Shown here in pieces: positions 23,578 to 34,266 of a stretch of DNA of 64,000 nt. The position numbers and the translations under genes were made by a program. Every line of letters begins with the position of its first letter. The first letter of the stretch is position 1. The stretch is from Ancylostoma caninum. Taxonomy: Eukaryota; Nematoda; Chromadorea; Rhabditida; Ancylostomatidae. The notes below the pieces were generated by a model, which saw only the letters and a list, made by a program, of their open reading frames with translations, was not told the origin of the DNA and ran no database searches. The DNA lies in the NCBI GenBank assembly GCA_037903475.1, contig JBAJFG010000111.1:434001-498000 (forward strand). Reading direction: 5' to 3'.

Positions 23578-25092
23578 ATGCCGTGGCGAGTGCTGACTCT
23601 TCTCTGCCTCGCTGTATTCCTCAGCGGAGCTCAAGGTTTCAGGTAGTTTTTTCCTCACTTTTCTTTTTTTTCCTTTCTATATCATCCGTCTTCATTAGGT
23701 CACGTGACCATCATATTTTCCGAGGAATCATGCTTACAGCTGCGTGTGATGACGATGACCTTGATGAACTGTACACATTCCAGGGTCAAGCGACAATTCA
23801 GTTCGCCATCGTATCAACCTCAACAATGGACATTCGATCAAGTTTCATATCAGCAGTCGTATGGTTACCAACAAGGTTATCAGCAAGCATACGGTCACGA
23901 CCCCAACTACCATAACTACTATCAGCGAAGAGACATCTCACGTCATCAAGCACCCACGGGCTGGAATTTAAACACGTACAACTACGCCGGGTACAACTAC
24001 CCAGGATATGGCTACCCTTACAATAGTTACTATCCTCAGCAGTATTCTGGATATCCTACACCTCCGCCGGCACAAAATAGTGGAAACGCTTATGGAAGTC
24101 CTCCAATAATAAGAGAACAGCAGATAATTTATTCGAACACAAATAACATGGCTCCATCCCAGCAGCAAGACGCATATCCTACCCCTCCCGCGAATTGGGA
24201 CAAAAATCCCAGGAATGAGTACGTTGGATTGAACCCTGCTGCAGAAGGGACAACACAAATAAGTGTCATCTACCCGAGCAGTGGTGCAACGTCATCGCCA
24301 CCTATCTTGGCAAAGGAACCTAAGGATGGATCCGGAAATCCTGACAAGCATGGTATTGAATTGACAAAGGAGAAGGACCTGGATTCCGAGGAGAACTTCC
24401 TGAAGACAGCGGTAGAAGAAGATATCGACTCAACGATCAACAAAAAATTATCACCTGGTCAACCATCAGGTGAGGAAGTGCCAGGAGAAGTCTCCTCAAC
24501 GACGCTGAGCGCTATAGACGAGAAATTGAAGTCTGTCACTCGTGACATGACCACGTCTGATATAGTCAACGAAATAATGGCCACAACGCCTTCAGATGCA
24601 GCTTCATCTGAAAACCCTTTGTTTGTTGACGTCGAAGAATCGTCACAATCCTCAACATCCACATATCCAGAAGAATTCACACAGGACACAGCTGCTGTTG
24701 ACAATCCATCACCTGCATCTACCAGTGAGATGTCCACAACAGCTTTTCCAGATGTAGCTTCAACGGAAGCTTCGGAGACTTCTCTGGATGCGTCGTCTCC
24801 GTCATCCAGGCCTAATTATCCAGAAGAAATCACACAAGATCCAACTGTTGCTAACAATCAGCCACCAGCTGATTCAACTGTCCCGTTGGACGAATTTATT
24901 CCAACGGAAGTTCCCGCTGCTACCGCACCTCCTGACCCTGAACCGGAAACTGACGCAGAAGCTACGACGGCCGCTGAGTCATCCAGTTCAGCAAATTCGG
25001 ACGAAGCAGAGACTCTTCGAGCGCCACCACTCCCTAAACAAGTGATTGACAAGCTGAAAGAGCTTGGGCTCAACTTACTGAAGATGTTCTAA
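23578..25092 (+). CDS. Secreted Tyr/Gln-rich and acidic Ser/Thr-rich protein, two exons
   Basis: Exon 1 (23578-23642) encodes a signal peptide, MPWRVLTLLCLAVFLSGAQG, and ends in phase 2 at CAG|GTAGTT. Exon 2 (23784-25092) follows acceptor ACATTCCAG and stops at TAA; together 457 residues. Residues 22-26 read RVKRQ, a furin-type basic site. Residues 27-130 are Tyr/Gln/Pro-rich (QQSYGYQQGYQQAYG, YNYPGYGYPYNSYYPQQYSG). From about 175 the chain is acidic and Ser/Thr/Pro-rich, and includes an imperfect repeat with YPEEFTQDTAAVDN and YPEEITQDPTVANN. The end, PLPKQVIDKLKELGLNLLKM, looks like an amphipathic helix. There are no Cys after the signal peptide. Low complexity suggests a matrix, cuticle or mucin-like role, not an enzyme. 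No family name is justified. Confidence 0.88.
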
Positions 25093-25155
25093 TCTGCTCA
25101 GGATCACGACTACTTTTCCACGTGCTAGATTTCAGGAATTATTTTGTAAAGGTAG

Positions 25156-25161
25156 AATAAA
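25156..25161 (+). terminator. Poly(A) signal of the Tyr/Gln-rich secreted protein gene
   Basis: AATAAA 63 bases after the stop codon. Confidence 0.7.
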
Positions 25162-26929
25162 TTAGGGCTCAGAAAAACCTCACAGTTCAGCAAATTCATC
25201 GATACTTGTGCTAGGAATACAGGTCTGTACTCTTGACGTTCTTTGTTCCTGTTTGTTGCTTTTTTTCTGTGGAAAATTCCAGAATACTGGAATCTCCGTT
25301 TGTAAAAGGAATTCGTAACCTATTATTTCGCCTTCATTTTCAAGACCAGGTGAAGGATTTGTTCATGTCTTGTTTCTGGAAATTTAACTTGTAGTTGCAT
25401 TTGCATTGGCGATTTTATGCGCATAGCATTCCGTTTTTTTTTTGTATATAAATATACACTTGATTTAATTGCATCTTTCCATATGTAGCCGTAAAAACTT
25501 TACAAGTTATAGAGAACGTGTATGTAGTAAAGATTTGTAATATTAACTATAAATTACGAGGAAATACGCTCCAAATGTACAGAAATGCGGAGGTGTCGTG
25601 CCAGACGCTTATTTATCAAAACCTATGCACAGTCTGATTACCCTTTCGAAGAGTAATGAAAGTACACGAAGAGGTCCTACAAACTTTACCACCGATACTG
25701 CTGAATAAAATATGAAGTCATTATTTTTCCGCTTTCACACTAGTCAAAGCTCCAGAAAAAATGCTGGGATTTCAGAACACTAAGAATTTGGTACTGTCTG
25801 AGTAGAAATGCTTTCGTAGAAACTGGGCATGTTATTTGAATTTTACCACATCTATTTAAATTTTACTAGTTCAACTTACTGGGAAGAATCTAGCTTCAAT
25901 TCAATGACGAAAGGAATCCTCGGAGTATGGTGTTACAAAGGCCTCACTTGCTTTGTCTTAACTGTACATAGGATAGGGTTATTCGGTTAGGTCCTGGATT
26001 GCCGTCTCCTCACCATTATCTTTTTTCCCTTCTCTTTATTTGTCGAACATGTAGTAAAATCACGTATACCAATGAAAAGAAGCAACAGTACTGACTGAAC
26101 GAAACATAGCGAGCTACGTAGATGGAAGGAATGTCTGGAACGCTTCCAAAACGCATAAGGTTTTCCAGAAAAAAAGATTAACACGTGGTGCCTCTAGAAC
26201 TGAAGCAGAGGCAAGTTTTATTGATCCTAGTTTTCCTCTAGTTTGAACTACTGCAATAGAAATCCCTATTACTACAAAATCTATCCTGTCCTGAAGGTAA
26301 ATTGGTTAAACCTGAGCTCGAACTTGTTAGAAGTGGTAAACATGCTGAACAAAGCTTCTCTCAATTCCATTTTTTCTCTGGAACCAGCTTGAATACTGAA
26401 ATTTCCAGGAATCCTTGTGGAAAAGGAATTCATGAGAAGAACTCGCAGGTGAAAAATGGTATTCTCTATGGTTAACCTTTGAGCTGACTCCTTTACCTAA
26501 CGTCAGATGATCACCTATATAACATTCAAAGCCTAGTAGGCCTTGATGGATGATGCTCTTAAAATTTATAAAATCCTATATTTACCTGAGGCACGATTAT
26601 ACTAGTTCGTTACAAAAGGGAACTAGGAATCCAAGGCCGTGTAGTACAAGCAGATGTTTGTCCACTAGAATTGACATCTTGTTGAAGAATGAAAGACAAT
26701 TACATCGGGACAGATGCAATTTGGCTGCGAAAACAAAAATATTTTGTTTGGAATTTACTATATGAAGTCCTTGGAATGAAAATAATCATTACAAAAACTA
26801 TGACAATGGTCAATAGACTAACTTCGTGAAGCTCTATGCTGTGAGCTGTGTGCACTTGACACAGAGTGAAACTTTGAGGACACTGAACATCGTGCTGATC
26901 CACGCGGCTATATTTCAAAAGTGCAATTT
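25162..26929. other. Intergenic, no gene seen
   Basis: AT-rich, with no ORF in splice context, TIRs or RNA gene recognised. Confidence 0.55.
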
Positions 26930-27295
26930 ATGTCCAAATTAGCTCGCTCGGAGACGCTTCGTGAAATTGAAACCGATGAAAAATGGCTTGGAGTGTTAAC
27001 AAGAACTGTGGAGCTGCCGTCTGACGTGATGAATGATGCGTAGGTCCCTGGATTGAAAGGTGCTTTGCGACGAAATCTTTCAACTTCTCCTGGAATTGTC
27101 GAAGCTTTCCATAAAACGTCGGGAACAGGAAAATTCCCAGTGCAAGTGCAAGCAAGTGAGGCTGACACTTCTAAGGAAAATGCAGCAAAACAACTGTGCC
27201 GAGCATTCCAGAGAGTGTGAGAGATTCCTAGAAAAGGATCATTATCCCGGGAGAGTGAAGGCGAAGCCACCTCAGTAGAGTTTCGGAAAGTTTAA
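26930..27295 (+). pseudogene. One-frame coding relic with two in-frame stops
   Basis: From an ATG at 26930 one frame stays coding-like for 122 codons, starting MSKLARSETLREIETDEKW, broken only by TAG at 27041-27043 and TGA at 27218-27220 and ending at TAA 27293-27295. Between the stops it reads with normal composition (PGIVEAFHKTSGTGKFPVQ). An AATAAA follows at about 27305. The lack of an intron and the continuous frame suggest a processed or recently decayed copy of an unidentified gene. The 120-codon frame on the opposite strand is its shadow. Alternative: introns so short that they keep frame, which I consider less likely. Confidence 0.5.
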
Positions 27296-27309
27296 GAAGT
27301 GGGCAAATA

Positions 27310-28388
27310 AATGCACAAGTCGACAATCGTTATTATTATGTATTTATAGGTCATCTAAAACTTGTTTGCTGAAATCTTGGAGAAACCTAGCAAAAAATTT
27401 TAATATTCTGGATATTCATGATGAATACCTTTGCAAATAAAAAATTAATAACTGCAAGCAAATATGAACCAAAACAAGGGCAAATTACAACTTCAGTGAA
27501 GAATCCATATATGGAATCGTAGGCATCATTTAGGTAACCGCGGGTAGAAGTGCTAACACCTAAAAATGTACCCATGGTCAGCGCAAGAGTCAATATGTCA
27601 ACCCTGGGTAATCTCACTGATGCACCCTGGCCATAGAGCTGAATGGCAGAAATCTCAGAATTAGAAAAGCAAATCAGCTACGGGACGAAAAGATTTTGAA
27701 ATACGAATAAGGCTACAGAAAAATGACATAAACTACGACGAGATACTCTGAGTTCTTCTATTCAGGAAACCCATGTTAACATGGTAGATTGAGCCTCATA
27801 GCTAATATGAATTGAAGAGCTAAGCATGGCTGTCGAGATGTTTACGGCAATCAACCTCTCATCCCCGCGCAAGATTCAATGACTCTGTGACCGAACTGCA
27901 TTTATGTACTAAAATGTTATTGACTACTACTTGAATGAAATAATTTTATTGTTGTTTTGCTGTTGTGCTCTAACAAGCAGCTACCCAGACGTACTCAATG
28001 GAATAGTACAGATTTCGTAGGTGCCTACAAAAAACAAAGGAGTATTTGTAACATACTCAAGGAAGTGATGGAGATCCAGGAAAGTTCAGGGCACTACAAA
28101 CTACTGATCTGTTCGTACGAAACCGCAGCTATGTAGCTATGCAGTACAACTTCTTGAGTGAGATTCTGAGAGCTTTATTCAAACATAAAGACTTTAATAA
28201 AGACCTCTAGTTTTGCGAAAATAGCCTTGAGGCAGTTAAAGCAGTTTTTTGTTAGTAATTTGGCCAGTATATGTAGCGTTGGAATGTGCTCCGCAAAATG
28301 AGATGCTAGTCTGGAAAAACCATTGATACCATGGTAAACTTGCAAAGTTCTAGGAGACAAGCAGTAATTCAACTAGAACCTAATTTTA
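27310..28388. other. Intergenic; one dispersed-motif copy
   Basis: At about 27585-27640 the minus strand carries GTGCATCAGTGAGATTACCC, shared with 2920-2955 and 33240-33290. No gene recognised. Confidence 0.5.
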
Positions 28389-29269
28389 GTAGGGTGGTAA
28401 GAAAGTCTTGAGCCGATTTTTACAAAAGTTCCAGAACTTTTGCATATTGATCGGTGTCCATGACCTACCACGTGCTTTTTGTAGACAAATTGGGGCTTCT
28501 CCATAATAGGCATATATAGCCTAATTGCCTTCCTCAACTTCAATTACGACGTCAGTTCCACGTGAGGTCCCCCTAGCCAAAATCAGTTTTTCCTGCTCTG
28601 TCCACATGGAGAAGAGTTTCTAGAATACCTAATTATTGGAGATGAGAGTGGGGTCCTCTACGATTTTAAAACGCACCGCGCCATGTGGTTCCGTCAAGGA
28701 GAAGATCGGCCAAATCACACCCCCACCCAAGCATCTGTTTCCTTTGCTACTTCTGGAATTCGCTAGAAATATCGCATTATGAGCGGCTCCCGCAAACACA
28801 CACAGTTACCGGTAACACGTACGCCAATCAGCTCCAGAGAGCCGCGAATGATCTTTGAGAAAACCGTCGAAACGAGTTTCTCGTACACCTACGCCATGAT
28901 GAGGGTAGACCCCAAATAGTTAAAGAGACCGGTGAAAAATTGGCGGAGCTGGGCTGGGTTACGCTTTCTCACTCACCCTATTCTCCTGACGTTGCCCCTT
29001 CCGACTACCACTTATTTTGCTCTTTCAAGGCATTTCAAGTCAAGAAAAAATCCGCCAAAGTTGACCATGTATGAAGGGAGGTCAGCGAATTCTTTGGCTC
29101 CCAGTCTTCCCATTCCTGGGAAAAGTGGACCGCTGACCTGCCCATTAGGTGGGACACTGCAGTGACTAATTATGGCTATTATATTGTTGAGCAAATTCCA
29201 CTGTGTGCTGAGTAATAAAATAAAGCACAAAAAAGTCTAAAACGGCTCAAGACTTCCTTACCACCCTAA
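28389..29269 (+). pseudogene. Internally deleted mariner transposon, copy 2
   Basis: It has the same structure and deletion as the copy at 18271-19155. The left end is slightly altered (GTAGGGTGGTAAGAAAGTC); the right end AAGACTTCCTTACCACCCTAA is next to TA 29270-29271. Transposase remnants run in order: IIGDESGVLYDF (first catalytic Asp region, about 28635), HDEGRPQIVKETGEKLAELG (about 28903), then SPYSPDVAPSDYHLF with the third catalytic Asp, one TGA stop, and the C-terminus. The D34D spacing marks the mariner family. The N-terminal DNA-binding region is missing. Confidence 0.9.
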
Positions 29270-29639
29270 TACCTACAGGAATACATGGAAATATTGACTT
29301 TGCAAATAGTGCATGCTTCGGCTATAACAAATTTTCTGTCGTACTTAGGAGTACTAGTCAGCTCTAGAGGTTAGATTCTGGGTAGTGCTACATGAGAAAT
29401 GCAGCTGCATTTCAATTTTGTCTTCATGACTGATTCTTTTGAAAAATATCCACAAAAACTAGCAAAAAAAGTGTTATTGTAACCTTTTTTAGAATGATGT
29501 GAAAAGTAAAGATGACGTTTATCCGTACAAATATCTGTAACAAGAGATGGAAACGACGGGAATTTCGGAGGAGTGGAAATTGGAAAACTTGGAGAAATCC
29601 CTGATTCAAGCGCGGGCTTTGAAAAGAATCAATCGCAAC

Positions 29640-30375
29640 TTCTGTATATTTGCCGGATCGAGCGAATGTTCGCCGTTGTGGTGGTCAGAGGATCTGGTCC
29701 CTCCCGGGTCCCTGCTTTTGCCAATACATGTGCTATGCAGCCTACTCTTACGGCCGCTGCAGTTACCTAACAAAGACCAGTTGGAAAAGTAGCCCGGACG
29801 GCTCAGTGGTTTGAGTGGCAGATTGCAATCTGTCCTATCGCTGGTACCACTCCGTTGGAGATCCAGATTTAAGTATCGCAGTGTTTGGGGTTCACTGCTT
29901 GGAACGTCTCCCGTGATCTCCTTCGGGTAGTCCAGGAAGGCATCTGGCAACGTTTTGCATAAATTTCTAGAATAAATCACGGTAAGCGTAAGTGTGAGTA
30001 AGAGTAGGCGCACATTTGTGTGCTGCATCGCGTGCTCACATAGCTCAGTGGGTTAAGCGAGTGGTCGACGTCGTGACGGTGAGGGGATCGAATCCTGTCC
30101 TGTGCCATCATTTTGCAAATACATATAGCATGCTGCCCATGACTGTTGCAGTTATCTAACAAACACCAATATAAAAAGTAGCCCGGATGGCTCAGTGGTT
30201 CGAGCGGCAGATTGCAATCTGTCCCTATCGCTGGTTCCACTCCGTTGGAGATCCAGAGTTAAGTATCGCAGTGTTTGGGGTTCACTGCTTGGAACGTCCC
30301 CCGTGATCTCCTTCGGGTAGTCCAGGAAGGCATCCGGCGACTTTTTGCACAAATTTCTGCGACAAATCACGGTAA
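29640..30375 (+). repeat. Tandem pair of dimeric tRNA-derived SINEs
   Basis: The order is beta (about 29640-29745), alpha (29790-29970), beta (30030-30130), alpha (30178-30355). The second beta has a good A box ATAGCTCAGTGGGTT and B box GGGGATCGAATCCTG; alpha starts AGCCCGGATGGCTCAGTGG. The units are joined by TAAGTG-rich simple sequence. The modules are the same ones carried by the TIR elements at 5452-7253 and 46210-47293, but no GC-rich TIRs are present here. The long frames on both strands are artefacts of the repeat. Confidence 0.8.
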
Positions 30376-30539
30376 TCTGCAGGGTTAACTATGCATTTTC
30401 ACCGAAAATCCTAGAAGCTGAAAATTTTGCGCAGGCCGAAGCCAAGCTCCACTCATGACGGAGGAATATTTTCGATGAGGAAGCTAAAAACGCTGCACGA
30501 GGAATGTTCTACATCATGTTTTCCTTTGTATTTTGAGAA

Positions 30540-30935
30540 ATGTTCTCCTTGCAAGGAGTTACGAGTAACACGCAAGTAGACCAAATTCTGCGACTTATGC
30601 TTATTGTGTTATCTTCAGTTCTGATGTTTGTTGACTCTAAGTCTAGATTTTTGAATTTTTCGTCATTCCATTTCCATCCAAGGGCTTCGCACTATATTGA
30701 GTTGAACACCTCCGTGATGTACCGAACAAGTAAGCAAGTGAGCAATTTTTTGTACCTGTTATGCGGCAATACATTAGGTTTTAACATAAGTCTATCCGCT
30801 TTTTATCAGATGCATTTTTCTCCAGAAAATTGCCACAATTTGTTAACATTTTATATACATTTCGAAAGCGCTACTCTTCCTCTACAAGAATACTGTAAAC
30901 CATTTTCTCAAAGAGGTAGTTTGCTAAAGTTTTAA
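30540..30935 (+). CDS. Hypothetical 131-codon ATG frame
   Basis: An uninterrupted frame from ATG at 30540 to TAA at 30933-30935, rich in Ser, Phe and Leu, with one hydrophobic stretch (LRLMLIVLSSVLMFV, about residues 23-37). It is one of the longest ATG frames in the window not explained by another feature. Against a gene: ordinary AT-rich composition, no recognised domain, no splice or promoter evidence. Chance occurrence is quite possible. Confidence 0.22.
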   Translation: MFSLQGVTSNTQVDQILRLMLIVLSSVLMFVDSKSRFLNFSSFHFHPRASHYIELNTSVMYRTSKQVSNFLYLLCGNTLGFNISLSAFYQMHFSPENCHNLLTFYIHFESATLPLQEYCKPFSQRGSLLKF

Positions 30936-31035
30936 GGCTGCGAAGTGGAGCAATTAGTCAATAAAAAACGGCGCTGGCGACAGCCACCTATCCTGTCAAT
31001 AACTTAAAGCTCGAAAGGGCATCAAAACTGGCCAG

Positions 31036-31353
31036 ATGACCTGTGCTGAGCAAGGAAGAGACATTTTGCTTGAGATGACCGGTCATCAGCGACTTTCTAA
31101 GGTCAAAGAAGACATATTTGGTCTCGATGTCACTTACTACTTCGACCAAAGAAATTTCCAACACGAAGACTCAGGAATTACTCCAAAGGAGCCGTGTGGT
31201 CTAAATGGACATCATACTTCTAAAAGCCACCAAATAGCTGAAGTAATTCTGCTGAAAGTATCCATTCGCGAGAGCCCAGTCATCCTGCCCCATGGTGACG
31301 TCGGACCCCACTTCCCAAAAATCGTCAAACTACCGTTACAACAGTTCCACTGA
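31036..31353 (+). pseudogene. Possible mariner transposase scrap
   Basis: The end of this frame reads PHGDVGPHFPKIVKLPLQQF, resembling the HDNARPH-AK-V block around the second catalytic Asp of mariner transposases. The preceding 75 residues do not clearly match, and no TIRs are visible, so the assignment is weak. Confidence 0.25.
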
Positions 31354-31987
31354 CGTCCGCACGCGTACACGTCGAACAGTATGGGGTGCTTTCTGCCCCT
31401 ACCGGATGCAATGAACAAATTGCGTTCTTTTTTCTTTAAATTGGCGTTTTTCTTCTTAGGCCCAAAAATTGAGTAACTCAGTGGCACTGTGAAAGCGCTT
31501 GATGGTAGAAATGTAGAGAAGGAAATGCGCTTTCAGAAGGTATTTTGCATGCTAGAGAAAAGTGGCAACTGGGAGGAGAAAACCGCAACTAAAAAAAACG
31601 CAAGGACTTATGTTAACACCCAATATGTATTCAACTATCTACGACACTCACTGATATCCAAGCAGTTACATAATATTTCATGCCATATTCCTTGTTTGTT
31701 AGTAAATCACGAAGTGCTGAAGTTCTGCTCGCTGGTTCGCCTTGAAAGGATTATTGCAGATTCATGCCTATGCCTAGAATGAGCACTCAGTTCAATGGCT
31801 TTTCAGTTCTAGTTCTTGACACCACATCAAGTTTCCTATTCACTAGACCATTCATTGACTTCAAATTGAATTGTTATACATTTGGAAACGAGCAATTACA
31901 ATTCTACAGAGAAAATATTGTGTAGAAACTTGGTGTACTCTCCTTGTAGTTTATTCTTCGCTTACGTTCTTTCAATTCAAAACGTTC

Positions 31988-32059
31988 TGGAGGTATGGGG
32001 AATTGAACCCCAGCCCTCTCCCATGCTAAGGGAGCGCTCTACCACTGAGCTATACCCCC
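31988..32059 (-). tRNA. tRNA-Ala (anticodon AGC)
   Basis: The minus strand folds as a complete 72-base tRNA: acceptor GGGGGTA with TACCTCC (one G-T pair) and discriminator A, A box TATAGCTCAGTGGTAGAGC, anticodon arm CTCCC-TTAGCAT-GGGAG giving AGC, T arm TGGGG-TTCAATT-CCCCA. A TTTT Pol III stop lies at 31979-31982 just downstream. No intron. A gene of this kind reads GCU/GCC alanine codons after A34 is modified to inosine. Confidence 0.96.
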
Positions 32060-32623
32060 ACGTTCACGAGGAGGCCGCCACCTGTTACGTCAGCGATTTC
32101 TCCGTCAATCTTCACTGAGAGTGAAAAAATGCACTTTAAGTACATAAAACCATTCATGACCCGTAATCGCCGACCTTACACAAAGTCTTTAGGCAGCTTC
32201 TGTTCAAGCTGTTTCTAAGCAATTATATAGTGGATATAAAGTAGAGATCCATACATCCCAAGGGTTTTTCTTACAACGAGAATTATCAACTATTCCAGTT
32301 ATCCAAGAAGGTTACTGGTACTCCTATTTCCTTTTTCGACTGATGCGTTACCATAACATAAATAAGTAGATAAATAATACCTTTCATCTAGAAGTAAGTT
32401 CTGTATACTTTAATGACGGCTATTAGCAAGCACCTAGCTTCCAAAAAGGCACTTAGCCTTAAGCAGAGGCACTTAAGCAAACATTATGAGAAAAAAATAG
32501 ATAGGATGAAGGAAGGATTTTTCTAACCAATTCCAGTGGTAAATTTCGTGGCTAAAATGTGTTACAGGTAAGGGTACATTTGTTAAGAGCACATTATTAA
32601 CATAATGAAAGAGCATCGTTTAC
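32060..32623. other. No gene seen between the tRNA and the minus-strand exon
   Basis: AT-rich spacer. If the exon at 32624-32881 belongs to a gene running leftwards, this would be intron sequence containing or flanking the tRNA gene. Confidence 0.45.
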
Positions 32624-32881
32624 CTGCAATTGTTTATCAACAGTTTTTATTGTATGGTTCCTTGTGTACAAAACAAAATTCAAAACCTCTATACTAAAAT
32701 TATTGCGATAGAAGGCCACACGGCCATTCCTATCTAATTCTTCACAATAAAGAACACAATGACCTTCATGAAAACTGCATGCCGTCCCGGAAGCTATCCA
32801 CATTTTCAGGAATTCTCCGCATTCATCTAGGGCATGAAAGTGGGCTTGACCTGCTATTGTGTTCTGAGCACGGAGTTGTTC
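32624..32881 (-). CDS. Internal exon of an unknown minus-strand gene
   Basis: It is exactly 86 codons, phase 0 on both sides. An in-frame TAG immediately before 32881 forms the acceptor GAGCGATAG, and the exon ends at a strong donor CAG|GTAAAC. The product begins EQLRAQNTIAGQAHFHALDE and includes HEGHCVLYCEELDRNGRVAF and KTVDKQLQ; composition is that of an ordinary soluble protein with four Cys. Neighbouring exons could not be fixed, and no family is recognised. The plus-strand frame at 32779-32967 is its shadow. Confidence 0.5.
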
Positions 32882-34162
32882 CTATCGCTCTGTTGTATAG
32901 ATATTCCTTGAAACCAGCTTTCATCAGAAGCCATTCATTTTATTTCTATCAATCTCCCAACTGCTAGGAAAGTTTTTTTTTTTAATCTGTTAGCTTCTTT
33001 TTTGATGGTAATAATTCCAGAATATCAAGGAAGCGTGTTTTCTCATGGAACTGCAGCTAATGTTGACAGTGGAGGACACAAGGAACTGGCGCAATTTGCC
33101 TTCTCATGAATTATCCAGCATTTGGTTGCTTAGTGAATAACTTAAGGAATGGAGCATAAACGAACCTCCATCTCACCACAGTTTTTGTCAGAACGAAGGC
33201 TATACCTGTTGATGTCCGTGTTACCAGTGGGTAAATTTGCGCGGTATTAAGACGTTTACCCTAGGTAATCTCAGTGATGCATACGGCCTCAGATCTCTGT
33301 TACACTACTGACCCCTGATACACTTCGGACCTCCTCAGCTACGAATATCCACATTCTGCCACTGCCTGACTTTCTTGCACTCATAATGGTAATTTCGTCT
33401 TAATTCTTGTAATTTTAACTTATCGTAATAGAATAAAATGTGCAACTCATCATTGTCACTCAGATTGATGTTGGGTTCATCTCTGTGTGTGTGCTAGCAA
33501 TCTATAGCTGTCCTTAATTTTTAAATAAAACTTCATGCAGTGGAGGAAAGACGGAAAAGTGCAAGAAGGCGAAGTAGCATGAAGTGGAAGAGCACTTTCT
33601 GACCGTTTTTGAGCTAGGCCTAAGGCCGTTAGCCGCGTTGTCGTCGCTAAACTAGTACAACTATATCAATTTCTGTAAAATATCTTCACCAGATTCCATG
33701 CCAGACTATTTCGCAAGGAAACTGTTCTACAGCTACTGTATTAACTACGTAAATGCTGTTTAATTTTGTGCTAACTACGTTTGGTTAGCCACTTCGTTTG
33801 CATTTTTCGCAGCTCGTTCACTTCTTCATTTTTTTTTCATAGCTTCACTTTTTCTTAGTACATGTTTTACTGAGACCTGTAGCGCACCAAGAGTGCATTA
33901 AATAAATAAATAAATAAATAGATAGATAGATAGATAAATAAATAAATAAATAAATAAATAAATACACAACTATAGTTGAACATGTTGTTATTTTCTAAGG
34001 CCTGCTTTGTTGGCAAGCAACCACTTCTTGTAAAGAAAAAACATAAGTTTTTGATGTACTTTTCATAATTGCTTATTAGAAAAGCTTGCTGTAAGTGGTG
34101 TTGAAAACCCTTCATCTATTCCGTAATATTTATTCATGTATGTATTTGTTTATTTGTTTTTC
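32882..34162. other. No firm gene; simple repeats
   Basis: It contains a third copy of the GATGCATCACTGAGATTACC motif (minus strand, about 33240-33290) and the tetranucleotide repeat at 33897-33964. A 31-codon plus-strand ATG frame near 33049 (MELQLMLTVEDTRNWRNL) is coding-like but isolated. Confidence 0.45.
33897..33964. repeat. AAAT/GATA tetranucleotide repeat
   Basis: About 17 tandem units, AAAT-type interrupted by a block of GATA. Confidence 0.95.
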
Positions 34163-34168
34163 TTTATT
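34163..34168 (-). terminator. Poly(A) signal for the 34.3-36.95 kb gene
   Basis: AATAAA on the minus strand about 100 bases after the stop codon at 34267-34269. Confidence 0.55.
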
Positions 34169-34266
34169 TTTATACATGCATAGGCGTGCAGTATATGTTT
34201 TATGTGTTATTATTAATGTTGTTGTTCACTATTATATGTTATTCTTTATGCAACACATCTGTATGA

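Noticed and set aside
29547..30370. Long frames on both strands (up to 140 codons)
   Set aside because: They translate SINE modules; the same peptides appear wherever the modules occur (6.1 and 46.6 kb).
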